Below are positions 1 to 12,244 of a stretch of DNA of 64,000 nt, piece after piece. The stretch spans positions 2,728,001-2,792,000 of the forward strand of contig CM031562.1 in assembly GCA_018466975.1 (NCBI GenBank), in the 5' to 3' direction. Origin of the DNA: Sparassis latifolia (lineage: Eukaryota; Basidiomycota; Agaricomycetes; Polyporales; Sparassidaceae). The position numbers and the translations under genes were made by a program. Position 1 is the stretch's first letter; every line of letters begins with the position of its first letter. The notes under the pieces are model-generated. The model saw only the letters and a list, made by a program, of their open reading frames with translations, was not told the origin of the DNA and made no database searches.

Positions 1-9
1 CTCCACTCA

Positions 10-1716
10 ATGATGGCCGACTACACTGGTGGTATTCAGTTCCTTGACGCACAGAGCTTCCATCTCGACCCAAACTTCACGAGCAACGATACGCCGTATC
101 CCACTAGCCCAGGTATACGTCGAACATCCCATGTCACTCATGCGAGCAGTCCGAGTTGGATCTCTAGTTTTCCACCCTATTCACGACCTTCCTCTGGGAG
201 GCCGCCTCTCCCTTCTCCAGCTATTAATACTCGAATAATGCCCGACTCGCAGCAACAGAAGATCCTGAGGCTGGTCACAGAGCGCGACAACGGAGAACAG
301 CCTCCCCCGGAGCACTTGCCGGAAATGGACGCAGAACCCGAATGGGATCCATTCGATACGGAGGAGATGATTGTCGGCGCAAGCGGGGAGAGTGAACACG
401 TAGAGGAAGGTTATGGACAGCCTGTTTGGAATAGCGAGCCAGGTCCCTCCGAGGGTCCTGCTGAGCCTGCCAAACACAAGGGAAAGGCGAAAACCTTCGT
501 TGGAGGTTTCGTCAAGAGACTTGGTAGACTCCCTAGAGCGATATCCAGAGGACAGCTGCTGGATCGTAAACCTCCACGGAAGGGTACCTTAGGTCTGGGC
601 TTATCGGATGAGCCCGAGTCGACGACACCATTGCCGCGCTACGATGACCCTGGGCAACCGGTTCCAAATCTCTCTAACGTGCATTACGTCGAGGGAATGG
701 AGATGCCTGTAGCGCCTCCGTCAGGACGTTTCCACGAGCAGCAGGCGGAACAATTTTCTTGGGAGCAACCGTCGGGCGGACAACTATCTTATTCGTATGA
801 GCATCCATCGGCACAGCTGTCGTACGTGGATGAGGAAGCATCCGCAGACATCCCGGGTAACAACCTAGATGCACCACTCGAGAACCCATACGAACACTCA
901 CAAGTCCCAGGGCAGCAACAGGATGATGCCACTGTCATGGCAGGTAGAGGCCATATTACTCCGCCGCCTGCTGCGTTCTTGAGTACGCCCGTCGCCGTAA
1001 ACAGCCCGGTGCAGGTGAACCCCCTTCCTACAGCGGACTACGTCCGGATGGAGTCTCGAGAGCGGCCTCTCGACGACTCCTTTAGCGCACACATCACTCG
1101 CGCACGGACGTTACTCGTCGATTTGCGCAACCTTCCGTGGATTTCGTACCCCGTAGCGGTCGACTACTTTCCGAGCCAATCTAGTCGTGCACGCAGTCCA
1201 GAGGCAAAGCCGAACTCGTGGTATTACACCACCCGCCAGCATCAGGAGCTCGACTTGATAGGCACATCCCCTGCAAAGCCACTGGTGCGCCCACACATTC
1301 ATCGCGGGGACGACAGCACGCGCATGCGCATGATCCCGCATGCCCCTACGACGTACGGAAGTCTTTCTGAAGCTGCCAGACAAGTAGGAGATAGCCCTGC
1401 TACAGTACGAGGACAGCATTCGCTGGCGTATTCTCAGCCTTATCACACCCCGCCTGCGCACACGTATCCGTCGCCTGAGTCGCAGGTTGGGACCGATCCC
1501 ACACCTGTGCCTACAGAGATTCGGCAGGTTTTACCTGCAATTACGATTGGGACACCTCCGCCTTCGGTGTTGCGCACTCCAATCTCTCCAGGCGGGTCAA
1601 ATACACCGACACGTGTCCCATACTCGGTGATTTCTCCAGGCGGGTCAAATACACCGACACATGTCCCATACTCGGCGATTTCTCCGAACTCAGTCGACAT
1701 TAGCCTGCCACGTTGA
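10..1716 (+). CDS. Disordered hypothetical protein
   Basis: One open exon of 568 codons. The frame is also open upstream to base 1, so the true start may lie outside the window. The protein is rich in Pro, Ser, Gly and Glu and looks largely unstructured. A basic patch (about residues 155-190, with KHKGKAK and several Arg/Lys) follows an acidic stretch. A more ordered Trp/Tyr-containing block lies near residues 350-420 (LVDLRNLPWISYPVAVDYF). Close to the C-terminus a 48-bp unit is duplicated in tandem (about 1587-1634 and 1635-1682), giving two copies of ISPGGSNTPTxVPYS. I see no catalytic domain, signal peptide or membrane segment and do not recognise the family. The length and codon-like composition argue for a real gene. 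Confidence 0.7.
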   Translation: MMADYTGGIQFLDAQSFHLDPNFTSNDTPYPTSPGIRRTSHVTHASSPSWISSFPPYSRPSSGRPPLPSPAINTRIMPDSQQQKILRLVTERDNGEQPPPEHLPEMDAEPEWDPFDTEEMIVGASGESEHVEEGYGQPVWNSEPGPSEGPAEPAKHKGKAKTFVGGFVKRLGRLPRAISRGQLLDRKPPRKGTLGLGLSDEPESTTPLPRYDDPGQPVPNLSNVHYVEGMEMPVAPPSGRFHEQQAEQFSWEQPSGGQLSYSYEHPSAQLSYVDEEASADIPGNNLDAPLENPYEHSQVPGQQQDDATVMAGRGHITPPPAAFLSTPVAVNSPVQVNPLPTADYVRMESRERPLDDSFSAHITRARTLLVDLRNLPWISYPVAVDYFPSQSSRARSPEAKPNSWYYTTRQHQELDLIGTSPAKPLVRPHIHRGDDSTRMRMIPHAPTTYGSLSEAARQVGDSPATVRGQHSLAYSQPYHTPPAHTYPSPESQVGTDPTPVPTEIRQVLPAITIGTPPPSVLRTPISPGGSNTPTRVPYSVISPGGSNTPTHVPYSAISPNSVDISLPR

Positions 1717-2383
1717 TTTGGGTCTACGTTGAGCCTAGTAATGGTGCCAGTTTGCATCAATGTCAGGCGCAGTTTCCTCGGGCAGTCACTTGTCCTATGT
1801 ATCGAACCTTTGGTCTTGCCACACAGCCTATCTATTTGCTGTGTTATGATACTTTTGACTGTGTTGTGAACTTGACTGCTCGCTCTCATTCAGATTGTCA
1901 CAGACATTGCCTTCTTTGCCGCCGAGAAGTGGTGATTCTGCCACGTCTCGAAGGTAGTCTTCATTTTGCTTTCGACGCAGGCCAATGCCATAGCGACGTG
2001 CGATGCGTCCGTGACTAAAGAACGCGTTGTGTCACGGCGACGCGTTTTAGCGACGGTTGTGTCACGGAGAAGCATAGCTTCTCCACGGTGACTCCAAGTC
2101 TAATTTACTATCAGCCTCAGTACAGCACCCTTATGTTGTTACTAGCAGCCATTTGCGCAACAGGCTAGGCCATCTCTATTCGTCTCAAAGCATGAATTTG
2201 ACTTATTACCGTTGGTTTTGATCTGAATTTGCATTTTGAATCTGACTGCTCGCATCGTTCAGCATCGTCGGGTCAGCTGAGTACCAGCCAGCCATCAGTC
2301 TTAACCTTGATGAATCAACGAGGACGTCAACCTTTGCTGCCTGACCTAGCTCTCTTCTCCCCCTTCTACCACCCACCGCCGAG
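1717..2383. other. Intergenic region
   Basis: No ORF of interest. It holds the 3' flank of the disordered-protein gene and the presumed promoter of the BTB gene. A short imperfect direct repeat (TTGTGTCACGG, about 2025-2075) is the only structure seen. Confidence 0.5.
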
Positions 2384-3528
2384 ATGGGGTCTTCACCTCT
2401 GAACCACGACGCAAACCTCCGCGCTCTCATCCAATCCGACGTGTGGTTCTCCGATGGGAATATCGTCCTCCTGGCAGGCCAAGCAGCTTTCAAGGTGCAT
2501 CGCGGCCAACTCGAGCGGCACTCGGACGTCTTCCGCGATCTCTTTCTAATTCCTCAGCCCCCACAGCAAGAGACGATCGAGGGGTGCTCCTGGGTCGAGC
2601 TGCATGACTCTCCTCCCGACGTGCTGCACCTGCTGAGAGCTCTATACGACGGAATGTAAGTTGTGACTCACCGCATCGTAGATCATATTGTTGATGGCTG
2701 AACGTCTTTTGAAGGTATTTTGCGCAGCCATCAGCTGGTGATTTTCCTGCTGTCGCCGCCGTCCTTCGTCTGTCCACGAAGTACATGATCGAGCATCTGC
2801 GCCTGCGCTGTCTATCTCGCCTTGAAGCGGACTGGCCGACCACTCTGGTTGGCTGGGATGTCAGGGAGACACAAGTGACCGATTCCCTAGGCCGGTACAA
2901 GCCCCGCCAAGGCTTTCCGCACCCCGTTCTCATCATTCAGCTCGCGCTGGAGTTCGGTCTCGATGCTCTCCTCCCTTCTGCTTTCTACGACCTCTCTCGC
3001 TATGCTCCTCGTAAAATTCTCTCTGGCTGCGAAATTTCCGTGCTACCATTCCCCCCGCCACACCCCTCCTCCCCTCCCGAACCTGGCGCGCCACCAGTAA
3101 CTGAAGAGAAGATTTCCGTGTGCCTCTCGCAGCACGAGGTTTACACCACGCTCGCTGGGCGCGAGACGTGCCAGCGCTATGTCGCCGCATTCATCGACCG
3201 CGAGCTGAGCCTTCGCTCGATCTCCGCAGGCTGCCAGAATAAGCAGCACGACCAGGGGCGCGCCTGCCGGGAGTCGTTCTACTTCATCATGCTGAATATC
3301 CTACGTTCCGTCGGCGGCATCGCGTGCGGGCGTGACGCAGACCCGCTCTTCACGCTGCTGCAGGCGGTTGACATGCTCTCGCGCACAGACTTCTCCGACG
3401 GCGAGAAACAATGCGGGCTCAAATTATGCGCGGCATGCAAGGCGGACTTTGCGGAATCGGCAGCGAAGGCGCGAGAGGATGTGTGGACTCAGATCCCATC
3501 TTGGTTTGGTCTTACGATAGAGGATTAG
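2384..3528 (+). CDS. BTB/POZ domain protein
   Basis: Two exons, 2384-2655 and 2715-3528, joined by a 59-nt GTAAG...AG intron; the splice rebuilds an ATG codon and gives 361 aa. The N-terminus has a BTB fold as in many Agaricomycete proteins: DVWFSDGNIVLLAGQAAFKV, then HRGQLERHSDVFRDLF, then a WVELHDSPPDVLHLLRALYDG block. The domain continues across the intron into a helical region with LRLSTKYMIEHLR. The C-terminal half carries four Cys in a CR-C-CAAC arrangement (about residues 285-345) and may be a small metal site. BTB domains mediate dimerisation and often recruit Cullin-3; the partner here is unknown. No break is seen. Confidence 0.88.
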
Positions 3529-3625
3529 AGGTGAGGGTATGTTGCTGTACTGCTATGCGCTGTCGTGATGCTGCGGATGTCCCAACGCTATGGTCTATGA
3601 TTGTTTATGTTCTTCCAGTACAATG

Positions 3626-3941
3626 GATGCCTTCCCGTAGGATTTAGAGCATTTCTAAATCATAAAGCGGACTACGAAATGCCCCACTGTGTCGGAACAG
3701 CAAGATTTGCGAGACCACAACGACGTCCAGATCACTAAATCAACATCGGAGGATGAACGGCAAGATGATGTAAGTGATGTAACGATGATGGGGTTGTGAG
3801 GGTTGAAAATATAGACGTTTATGGAAGGGGTCGACCCCCTTTACAAGGTTTAGAAAGCCTTTGTTCACAGGCCTCGGAGTGGCCGACGTGCCGGAGTGAT
3901 TAGAGACGAATTTAGTAGAACGACGGCTGCAGGAAGGCATC
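3626..3941. mobile_element. MITE copy 1 (GGATGCC family)
   Basis: A 316-bp non-coding element between inverted ends GATGCCTTCCCGTAG and CTGCAGGAAGGCATC. It is homologous along its length to 37398-37802 and, inverted, to 53650-54078. It holds a GGGGTCGACCCC palindrome in the centre. It is shorter than the other copies, and no clean target duplication remains. It lies 0.1 kb downstream of the BTB gene. Confidence 0.8.
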
Positions 3942-4178
3942 TGAGGCTGTCTAAATCTGGTCCTGTAACCTTTTGGCCTATCCGATTAGGTTGACTATGT
4001 TCTACTAGTCCACCGCGAGTCGCGACGCGTCCTGATCACGTGCTCGTTTATCCAGATCAATCCGTAGGTTGGACATTTTCGTGCTCCCGCAATTTTAATC
4101 ACCTATCCAAGTTCCTTCAATCGACAAAGTTATTTGAGGACTCATTATAGCAGCTGACAAATTTCGCGAATCTTTCTC

Positions 4179-5995
4179 ATGGATACCCTCAGTGCAGACC
4201 CCGAGCTCGCATCTGAGCTAGTAAAATTGCTTAACAAGGAGTTACAGGCGACGAGAGCCAAGCTCGAGGCTTCCGAGCAGGCAGTAAGCACACGATCGCC
4301 TGTTTACTGTTCTAATTTTCACTCATGCTTATGTGACCGCAGCGTGTTCGATCGTTGTCTGTGCACACAGAAGGAGCAACACCTGCCGTGGAGAACTACA
4401 GAAGACGCGCTCACGATGCCGAAGCACAAGTCGCTGTGCTATCCCACGACAACGAGATATTGCAGGAGGAAGTGAGCAGACTGAGAGAGGCAGCGGTACC
4501 ACTCTTTACTGTGTCGGAAGACATGAAGGATGATGTGGACATGAAGTCATGTCTTCAAGGCATTTGTCCGGTAGGGCAGGCTTGATCTTCGTTAAGTGTC
4601 CTCTGGTTGATTTCGTCACCAAATAGGCTGTAGAAGAAGTGCACAGGTTGAAATCACAGATGGAAGACAGCTCGGAAGCAAATGTGCGTAAACCTCGCCC
4701 ACGTCAGACGTCCTTGACGTGGAGACATTTTAGGCAGAGTCAATTGCTCAATTACGTGAGAGGGTGATAAAGCTTAAGGAGAAATACGAGCAGTCCAAGG
4801 CCGAGAAACTCGAACTTCACGACGTGATTGCTTAGAAATCTGGTCGTTCTCTCGGCGTAGTGCTGATGGCTGTTAGGCTTGCGAAGCTGCTGATGCTGTC
4901 GTGGTGCAGCTGACGGAGGAGAGGGACGTTGCGTTCACGGTAGTCATTTAATTTTTCGGAGTAAGCTGATCGCTGATACTTGGATGGATTGGGAGGCTCT
5001 GCACGACGCTCAACGTAAAGTTCGTCGACTTGAAGAGCAAATCCAGAAGAAGAACGAGGAATGGGACAACGTTGATATTGCTGATGATACCCGGGTATGA
5101 GTCTGTCCTACCGTTAGCTTCTTTGAAGCGTTAAAATGAGCTGGCTGGAGTGACTGACTAACCCTCGGTGACAGGAAGCTGTTACTTGTTTTGACTACAT
5201 GGCTGATCTGCCGCCAATTGAGGACCAAACCAACATCTCCAGAGATTCTCTGGGCCTGAAGCATGTAAAGAAGAACCTACAAGGTTGCCTGACAAAAGTG
5301 TGTAGTGATCAATGCTCTTACTCAGGAAACTTACGAAGCGTTGGGACCCGTAGGAAATAAAAGCTCTGTGGTTTGTGTGCGAAGTTGCTCTCCTTGTGAG
5401 ATATTGGACTGAAATATTGGATTTAGTGCCGAGGAACCTCTGGTAGTCAATGAATTATTCATGTGGGCATCAAAAGAGTCGCAGCACGCCATTGTCCTAT
5501 CCCCCGCATTTGAATACCATGCTGGTGTTGGCAACAAGTTATGGGTTAAGACTACAGATCACGAATGCTTGTTAGGTCAAACACGCGAAGTGTTTTTCCA
5601 TGATCAGTTGACATCACGCTGGAACTACGCCGGCACCTTCAAGTGTTTGAACCTCTTTACCCTGATAACCAAGGAGTACAAGCAGTTATCTAAATTTGTG
5701 GGTACAGAACAGTGGTAAGTATCTGCTTCTAATTTTGTCTGCACAGGTTAAGAGCGCAGTCATGCGCCGTACACTCCGCACACCCCATCTGATACCACCG
5801 ATAGTCAAAAAATTGATTGCAGATCTGTATGACAAGGGCGTGGCGAAAGTGGAGTGCACCGGCCTGCAGTGCATCGGGTTCAACCACGACCTCTATAATT
5901 CTCTGAAAGCACTAAAGCCTCAGAGTTATTCCACGAAGCGCAAACAAGGCGACGATGGCGAAATGCCCAACAAGAAGGCAAAGCACACGAATTGA
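4179..5995 (+). CDS. Coiled-coil protein with C-terminal DUF6697-like domain
   Basis: Multi-exon gene. Exons I can place in frame: 4179-4283, 4343-4570, 4627-4683, 4734-4823, 4877-4939, 4996-5094, 5175-5264, a short exon from 5326 (end uncertain, possibly 5339), 5427-5697 and 5747-5995; introns are about 49-87 nt. It gives about 420 aa. Residues 1-200 are charged and heptad-like (for example RERVIKLKEKYEQSKAEKLE), so probably a coiled coil. The C-terminal 170 residues have FMWASKESQHAIVLSP, then a GKTREVF-like block, GTFKCLN and KVECTGLQCIGFNHDLY. This matches my memory of the basidiomycete domain DUF6697, whose function is unknown. A short Lys/Arg-rich tail (KRKQGDDGEMPNKKAK) could be a nuclear signal. 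The eighth exon and its weak donor are the uncertain point. Confidence 0.75.
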
Positions 5996-6664
5996 TTGCA
6001 GGAAGTGTTGGGGGGTGACACGAGCGCAGTTCTCTGCCGAAGAATGGGCTGAATGTTTGGGCGGCATTCTTTCTGAGTGCAATTACGACTGTGAAGACGT
6101 GGGACGAGATACGCAGGACAGTGTCATGCTTTTACTCTGCCGTCACGCTATGTTTCCCTTGCGTTCATGATTTCACGTATATCTAACATACCCTCATCTT
6201 TATATGTATCTCCCGATTGTTCGCTGGAGGTATTACCATTAGATCCGATATATGAATTCGTATTTAGTGCCGCTGCTTATTTCTAGACGCCGCTTTTAAA
6301 CGAAAGCCATCGGCGTTCGGTGGACCACACGGCAACTGTCTCCAACAGTACATAGCAAGCTTCGGTACAAGCATACGGCTCTTATAATGGAGCAGTATGC
6401 CGGCACATGCACCATGCATGTTACAGCTTGTACACACGACTGTACAAGTCGTGACTTCCCTCCCAACTCGTAGAAGCTCGTACTTCTCCTGATGCGTCCC
6501 ACACGAGGCGGCAGCTTAGATAAATCTGCAGGACACCTGCCGCAATCTCTAAAGGCCAACCACCACACTGCCGTGCGATACTGTCGCAAATGTATCCCGT
6601 TAATGAGTTGCTTGCCCGCAAGGGATGCCAACTTCTACTTCGAATGTGTCGTTTTCCTTGAGAG
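5996..6664. other. Intergenic region
   Basis: The 3' flank of the DUF6697-like gene, then sequence without a recognisable gene. Short frames on both strands show no domain. Confidence 0.45.
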
Positions 6665-7440
6665 TTTCAATCTATATGCTCGAACTCATCGATTCATCAT
6701 GGCTACAGGTCGAGGGTGCCCTGTTTAGAGTTACTCGTCGTAACTTCGAGAGCGATTCCGAGGTTTTCGTGATATGTTCGCCATGCCAGTCTCAGAAAAC
6801 GCCACTGCAGACGGCTCTAGCGACGAGTACCCTTTGCGCCTCGAGGGAGTTGCAAAGGAAGAATTTGTCCAATTGGTGCGAGATATGTGTCCCAGGGTAA
6901 GCGGTATATTTGTCCACCAGTTTGCGGTTCCAATTTACGAGGAACGGGAATAACGAGCGGGGCGAGCTCTTGACTAGTGAGAGTGGATCTCGGTCCTCAA
7001 GCTCTTCAGCATGTGGAACTTGGAACGTATTCGGAAAATATCCTTCCGAAACCAGGCATACAGCACGCAGGATGATCCTGTTGGGAGGCTGGTGTTGTCG
7101 AAAAGTATGACATCGGAAGATGATGGTGTCTGAACTGAATGCACTCGCCCAGCGGCAAAGGCCACTACAAAGAACCGAAGTCGGTGCTATTGGCTTGCAC
7201 GCACTGAAGCGGGCAGAAGTGCGCCAGGCTTTCCGGACTTCGGATGGGAGCTGTTACCATGTGCCAATTGTGCCAGACAATGTGGATATAAAATCAGACA
7301 GTCACTGGCAGCCGACAGAGAGAACTATGACGTCACTCACGAAATCTTGCAGATCTTCAACTTACAGCCCCCTCGCCCTACAACAAGTTCGACGTTCTTC
7401 GGGCGTCATTTCGGGGAATTGGTAGCCCACAACGTTGGCG
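6665..7440 (+). pseudogene. Decayed BTB/POZ protein gene
   Basis: The first block reads QVEGALFRVTRRNFESDSEVF, the typical start of an Agaricomycete BTB domain. At about 6765 one base is missing; in the next frame the protein continues RDMFAMPVSENATADGSSDEYPLRLEGVAKEEF as expected for the family. Further on, pieces of the usual C-terminal part (ALAQRQRPLQRTEVGAIGLH, EVRQAFRTSDGS) appear in yet other frames, with stops between them. At least three frame changes are needed to follow the homology. It is distinct in sequence from the intact BTB gene at 2384. Confidence 0.8.
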
Positions 7441-10400
7441 AACGAACCAGGTGAGCGCTTTTCTATTGTTGCATATTACCAGCGCATAACGCTGCCAAAG
7501 AATCTCGTAAATACCGGAATGCAGGTGGCTTCGAACACGCAGACGAACACGTAACTCATCGTTCTGTATATAGCGAATTTCTTCGCACTGTAGATGGACA
7601 AACTGTGCGATAACAATCAGCGTCGTCTCTGTGCCGGCTGAATGCTGGAGGGCATACCATGCTCCGCACCGACCTTTCTAAACTCTCGTTACTTCCAGAT
7701 TCGGCCCCATCCGATCCGACCAAGTGCCTCTTCCGGTCGGGATGACGTAGGTGATGTGGCCAATTGAGTAATGAGTTCCGCGCATAGGACATCGACGTAA
7801 AACCTAGCGAGGTTTCCCTGTTAATCGTGCCTATGAACAAGTTGTCATAGGACGAAACAGAACGCGTATCAGCGGGTCTTTGATATGTGTTTCTCTGTTG
7901 CTGGTCTAAAAAAGGAGTCGGACGAAACACTGTGGGAGCCATTCCGGATCGTCCTACTGTGACGGATCATATCGTGGATGGTGTCAATGCGGGTTCACGG
8001 GAGGCGCGTGGACCCATTCCGACGATCTCTGCTTTTGTGTACAAGTCGCCAGTGAATGCTTCCCATGAAATAAAGCATAGACAGAGGTGCCGGTCAAGAC
8101 GCGCGAAGTCGTGAATGTTTTCCGGGACATTTTTGAACTTCAAAGCCAGCACCGCGGATTGCTACTGTGACCACGTCGGGGTATTGCAAACAGTCAAACT
8201 GATGAGCGTGCATGGATTGTAAGTGACATCTTGCCAAATTATGGGCGAGTGAGCTCACCGTACGCCAAATGGTCTCAGACAGTACGAATGCCTAAAAACT
8301 GTGACAGTCTGCAACTGGAGATCAGTCTTGGCGCTCTCTGATACCTGAAGCGGCAAGCACGACTGGGACAGAGCGCTAACGCACCTACAGTAATCTCTCA
8401 GCACGGCTGGAAGAAATACAGGGTCTAATTGGCCTTGTCGTAGTTGGTTGAAGGAACCGAAATTGGGGGAAGTGCGGGAATCCTTCCAGGGGTCCCTACG
8501 AGCTATTGGTGGTGAGAAGCATCCTCCCACCTTCAGGAAACTAGCAAAGACATCGGGGTACGGCCTCAGTGCGAAAATTTTAGACATCTGTGAACCTCGC
8601 TTCCTCCATCGAGCGGAATAGTGAAGAATAATTAAAGATAAATGAACGCACAACAATGAAAAATCCCTACGACGAGGCGCCGGCGTCTGCGCAGCGAGTT
8701 ACTGAGGTATTCTCCATAAAATCATCGAGCGAAGAATTTGGTGGTCGGATATTCCTAGCAGTGTCCGTGTTGTATATACATCACGCGTCATGTCTTAAAT
8801 GCATATACTGCTGACTCGCGTGAAATCGAGATGTATTAAACCTTCACGGTAGGCCTGGAATGTCCGTTACGAGATCCCGTTGTCAATGGCTGCTAGTGCG
8901 GGGAAGGGCAAAAGAGAGAGACCGCAGCTCCACGTTCTATTCTGGCACGACCTGTGTGGAGACGACCTGGACTATCAGCTGAGGTAGATCCCTCGCTCCA
9001 CCGCTCAAAGGCAACTAAAATCAGTGCACTTACAAATTTGAGGTATCTTCCACGCTTCGTATCTTTACTTCGCATGTGACGAACTAGAAGGAAGAGCAGA
9101 AGTCGCTTGTTATCACCGTATTACCGGCAGGCCAGAGCTATATCGAGCGAGTGTGCAAAGGTGGATATCGGCTCCGAGAAGAAGTCGCTGGAATAGTGAC
9201 ACCACAGTTGACTAGCTAGACGTTTTAGTGTCTCGCTTTCATAGAAATTATCTGAGATATATGGCGAACGTTCAAGATATATAGATAGAGAGGCGGAAAC
9301 ACAAGAACAGCGGCAATCAAAAGCAGTCAGAAATGGTTGCTAGGAGAATGGATGTCAGTTGGACGGCATGATCAGTTTTAAAAAAACTCGGTAACTTTGA
9401 AAGGCGAAGGGGTAGGGAGTACCACTTTTGAGATTCCGGCGGTGGGGTAGGGGAAAGGGCGAAACGAATCGCTCGGAAAGAAGACAGATACAAAATACTG
9501 CGATTTCGAACGTGTATCCGCACCACACCCGAATCAGCCATGAGGCTTACATAGTCTTCAAAGCGCAGCTACCCACCTTCAAAGCTCCCCAGTTGTCAAA
9601 CGGTAAGTCACAATGTAACTCGCGCTGAGTCGTACATGCTGGAATCAAGCTGAGTGCTACCTGGAATATGCGATCTGGTAGCATTGCACCGACGTGCGGG
9701 CCTGCCAACTTCCCGGTTTCGGCACTCGCCACCGTGATAAGCTCAGCGATCGTACTTGGGAATTCAACTCGTCCTCACCCGCGGCGTATGATGTAGGCTT
9801 CTCTGCCGCCCAATTTTTCAGGCGACCCATTCGAGACCGACACTGGTTTCTTCCGGCCTCGGACTCTTCAGTGGGTAGTACCAGGCTTCGAGCTTTCTTT
9901 GACGAAATTGTGGCTGGGTTGTGGCATGAATTGTACCAGCAGAACGCTGGCAATGGCAGTGACGTCTGTGATTTGCCATCGCTGCTGGAACGTGAGACAG
10001 TCATTTGCCACCTCCGCAGAGAAATATGCACTTACTCTTTCATCTCTGGCTGCATTCATGGCTAAGGATCACCTTCAGCCCACTGCTTCCACGCAGAGTC
10101 CGCCGTTGAGGATATCAGATTTGCCAGTGAGTGGTCGTTGGAGGCTGAGGCCTATGCTGATGTCGTTACACGTTCCTCGCAACTAGTCACCTGCTACGCG
10201 CCACCACTGCGACTCGACGGTATTGTGCCAGAGTAGAAGCTTATGCATGAGTACGTTATCGTTCCTCCGTCAACACTCACCTCCATGCGATACTCTCACG
10301 CATGGATAGCTACCAACCTCTAGCACTCTACACAGTGGGAAGTTCAGATTATGGGCTCGGTGCATGGCTCAGTGATAACGGGCTGGAGGGCTGGATGAAA

Positions 10401-11825
10401 CCCTCACCGGCTCTTTAGTAGCCCGATCTACTCGCACACCTTTGCGCTCCAGTGTTTCAAGAACGGGCTGCTCGATGGTCCGGAGGATTGTACACCAAAT
10501 GGACAAATATGAATACCTCCCATACCACAAAGAGAGCAGTGTGAGCAATGTTCCTGTGTGATGGGTACGTCGAGGAAGTTTCAGCTGCAGAATGCAGCGA
10601 GCGACGTACGGTTTTCGAACATGTATCCAGCGTCCTTCAATAGCGTGATGTTGGGCGTGGGGTAGGGGAGAGCCGGTCGTGCCCAAGTACACGTCGGTGA
10701 ATGCTGATGGTGGGGTGCTGCCGTTTTGGCGGCGGCTTGGCGGGATATTGATGGGCGGTGCTACGATGAACCGTCAGACCGCCGTCGCATTTTTCTTTAT
10801 CCGTGATGATGAGGACTGGCGGGGACATCGTCGAGAGCATGGCAGTACTCGTCGTTATCAAAACGTCTATCAGAGGGAGCCAAATTATCGGCCGCTGGCG
10901 TGGAAACGGCTCGGCGGCTACCCGCTGCTGGTGGACGGCAGAACAATAGGCCGCGGTCGCGACTGTGCTTGCTCTTGATTTACTAAGATCGAGTGCGTGC
11001 TGTCACTAGCTCCTACTAACATCTATCCTCTTCATTACCTTTCCAGCGGTCGAAAATCCTTTTGTTACGGCCGTCCACATCTCTATATTTCTTATCACCG
11101 CCAGCACCGTTTACAATGAATGAACAACCATCCGGGCTCCATCGAAACCACAGCTGTATTTCCTGCCACAATTCATCGCTTTCCAACCGCTACTTCGTGG
11201 TCCTGCGGAGACACCTCGCATCGTCTAAGGCGTGTCTCTCACCCGCTTCCATCCTATCACCGTCCACCACCCGCTGTACCCTATTTCCGGTCTCAATATA
11301 TTCCTGAAGCCGCATACGCAGTCACTGGCTCCAACACCCCAAAGAAATTGCGAAGACGACCCCCACAACCTAAGACCTCTGTCTCTTCTTGCCCATACAC
11401 TTTTGGGTTCGTCCCATGACAAGAAGACGGATGGGCAGGTGAGTGCCGTTGTTGGCCAGGTTCTCGGACACCGCAGCTGGCTCATGTCACGCATTCCTCA
11501 TCCAATCTCCGTCGTGCAGTCGGTCCGGGATCCCTCTATCGCTGGGCACATCCCTTCTATCTACAGTACAGCTACAAATCACCCGGGCTGGGCTCTGTCT
11601 CCACTGTGGAAATACGGCATGAAGCGCTCTCGTCGGATCCGCGCTGATTGTCACCGGCGGTGACTAGCTTTCTCTTGGACGGCGTTGACGACTTATAGTT
11701 CCCGCTGCAATCGACGCGCGTACACCGGCAGGTACCTGAACATACTGAAGATCCAGGAAATTCCTTGCACACCATAGTCCAATGCTACGGCGCAATGCAC
11801 ACATTCTTTGGATCTGACCTTCTGT
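7441..11825. other. 4.4 kb without a recognisable gene
   Basis: Only short frames on both strands. The longest (about 120 codons near 9657-10065, open on both strands, and 8255-8656 minus) show no domain and no consistent splice pattern. The stretch 11100-11660 is Ser/Pro/His-rich in all frames. I can support no gene here; relics of older pseudogenes are possible because it follows directly on the BTB pseudogene. Confidence 0.4.
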
Positions 11826-12244
11826 CTAGTTGTCGGTCTCGTCCCCACTCTCGCTCTCACCATGACCGTTCAATCCATTTGACCCGTTTGATCCATTGGT
11901 AGTTGACGGCTCAATGCCACGGCATCTATTGCATTGTTCTCGCCGCACTGTCATGACAAGGTGCTGGTCGGGCAGCATTCTGTGGTGAGGGACTTCAGCC
12001 AGCGTTAATCATTACGTCCACCGTCTCGCGACTTACATGTCGGCACACTCATTAGCACAGTCGTGTTCGACTGGCATGTGAAACCTGCTCACTCGGCAGT
12101 TAGCTCCATTGCAGTCGACCTAGAATACGGTGAGTGAGTGGATTCCAGAAATTCTGCAGGTATCTGAGTGCTCACGTATTGGCGTCGAGTGCGAACTTGG
12201 TGAGAGCAGCCATACTCAACGTACGTGACAATGTGGTAGCACAT
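11826..12244 (-). CDS. Small Cys/His-rich protein (paralogue of 20699-21197)
   Basis: Three exons on the minus strand: 12244-12176, 12119-12037 and 11979-11826, with introns of 56 and 57 nt. It gives 101 aa. The protein starts MCYHIVTYVEYGCSHQ, continues VDCNGANCRVSRFHMP and HDCANEC, and exon 3 begins at MLPDQHLVMTVRREQCNRC; the tail is Asn/Gly/Ser-rich and acidic. The seven Cys and five His in the first 60 residues suggest metal binding, which is inference. Exon 2 is 83 nt in both this gene and its paralogue, and both intron positions and phases agree. That supports the model more than the length does. Similar short proteins of unknown function occur in Agaricomycetes. Confidence 0.8.

Noticed and set aside
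9657..10065. Overlapping open frames on both strands, about 124 codons each
   Set aside because: No domain, no homologue within the window and no convincing splice sites; open on both strands is expected by chance at this GC content.
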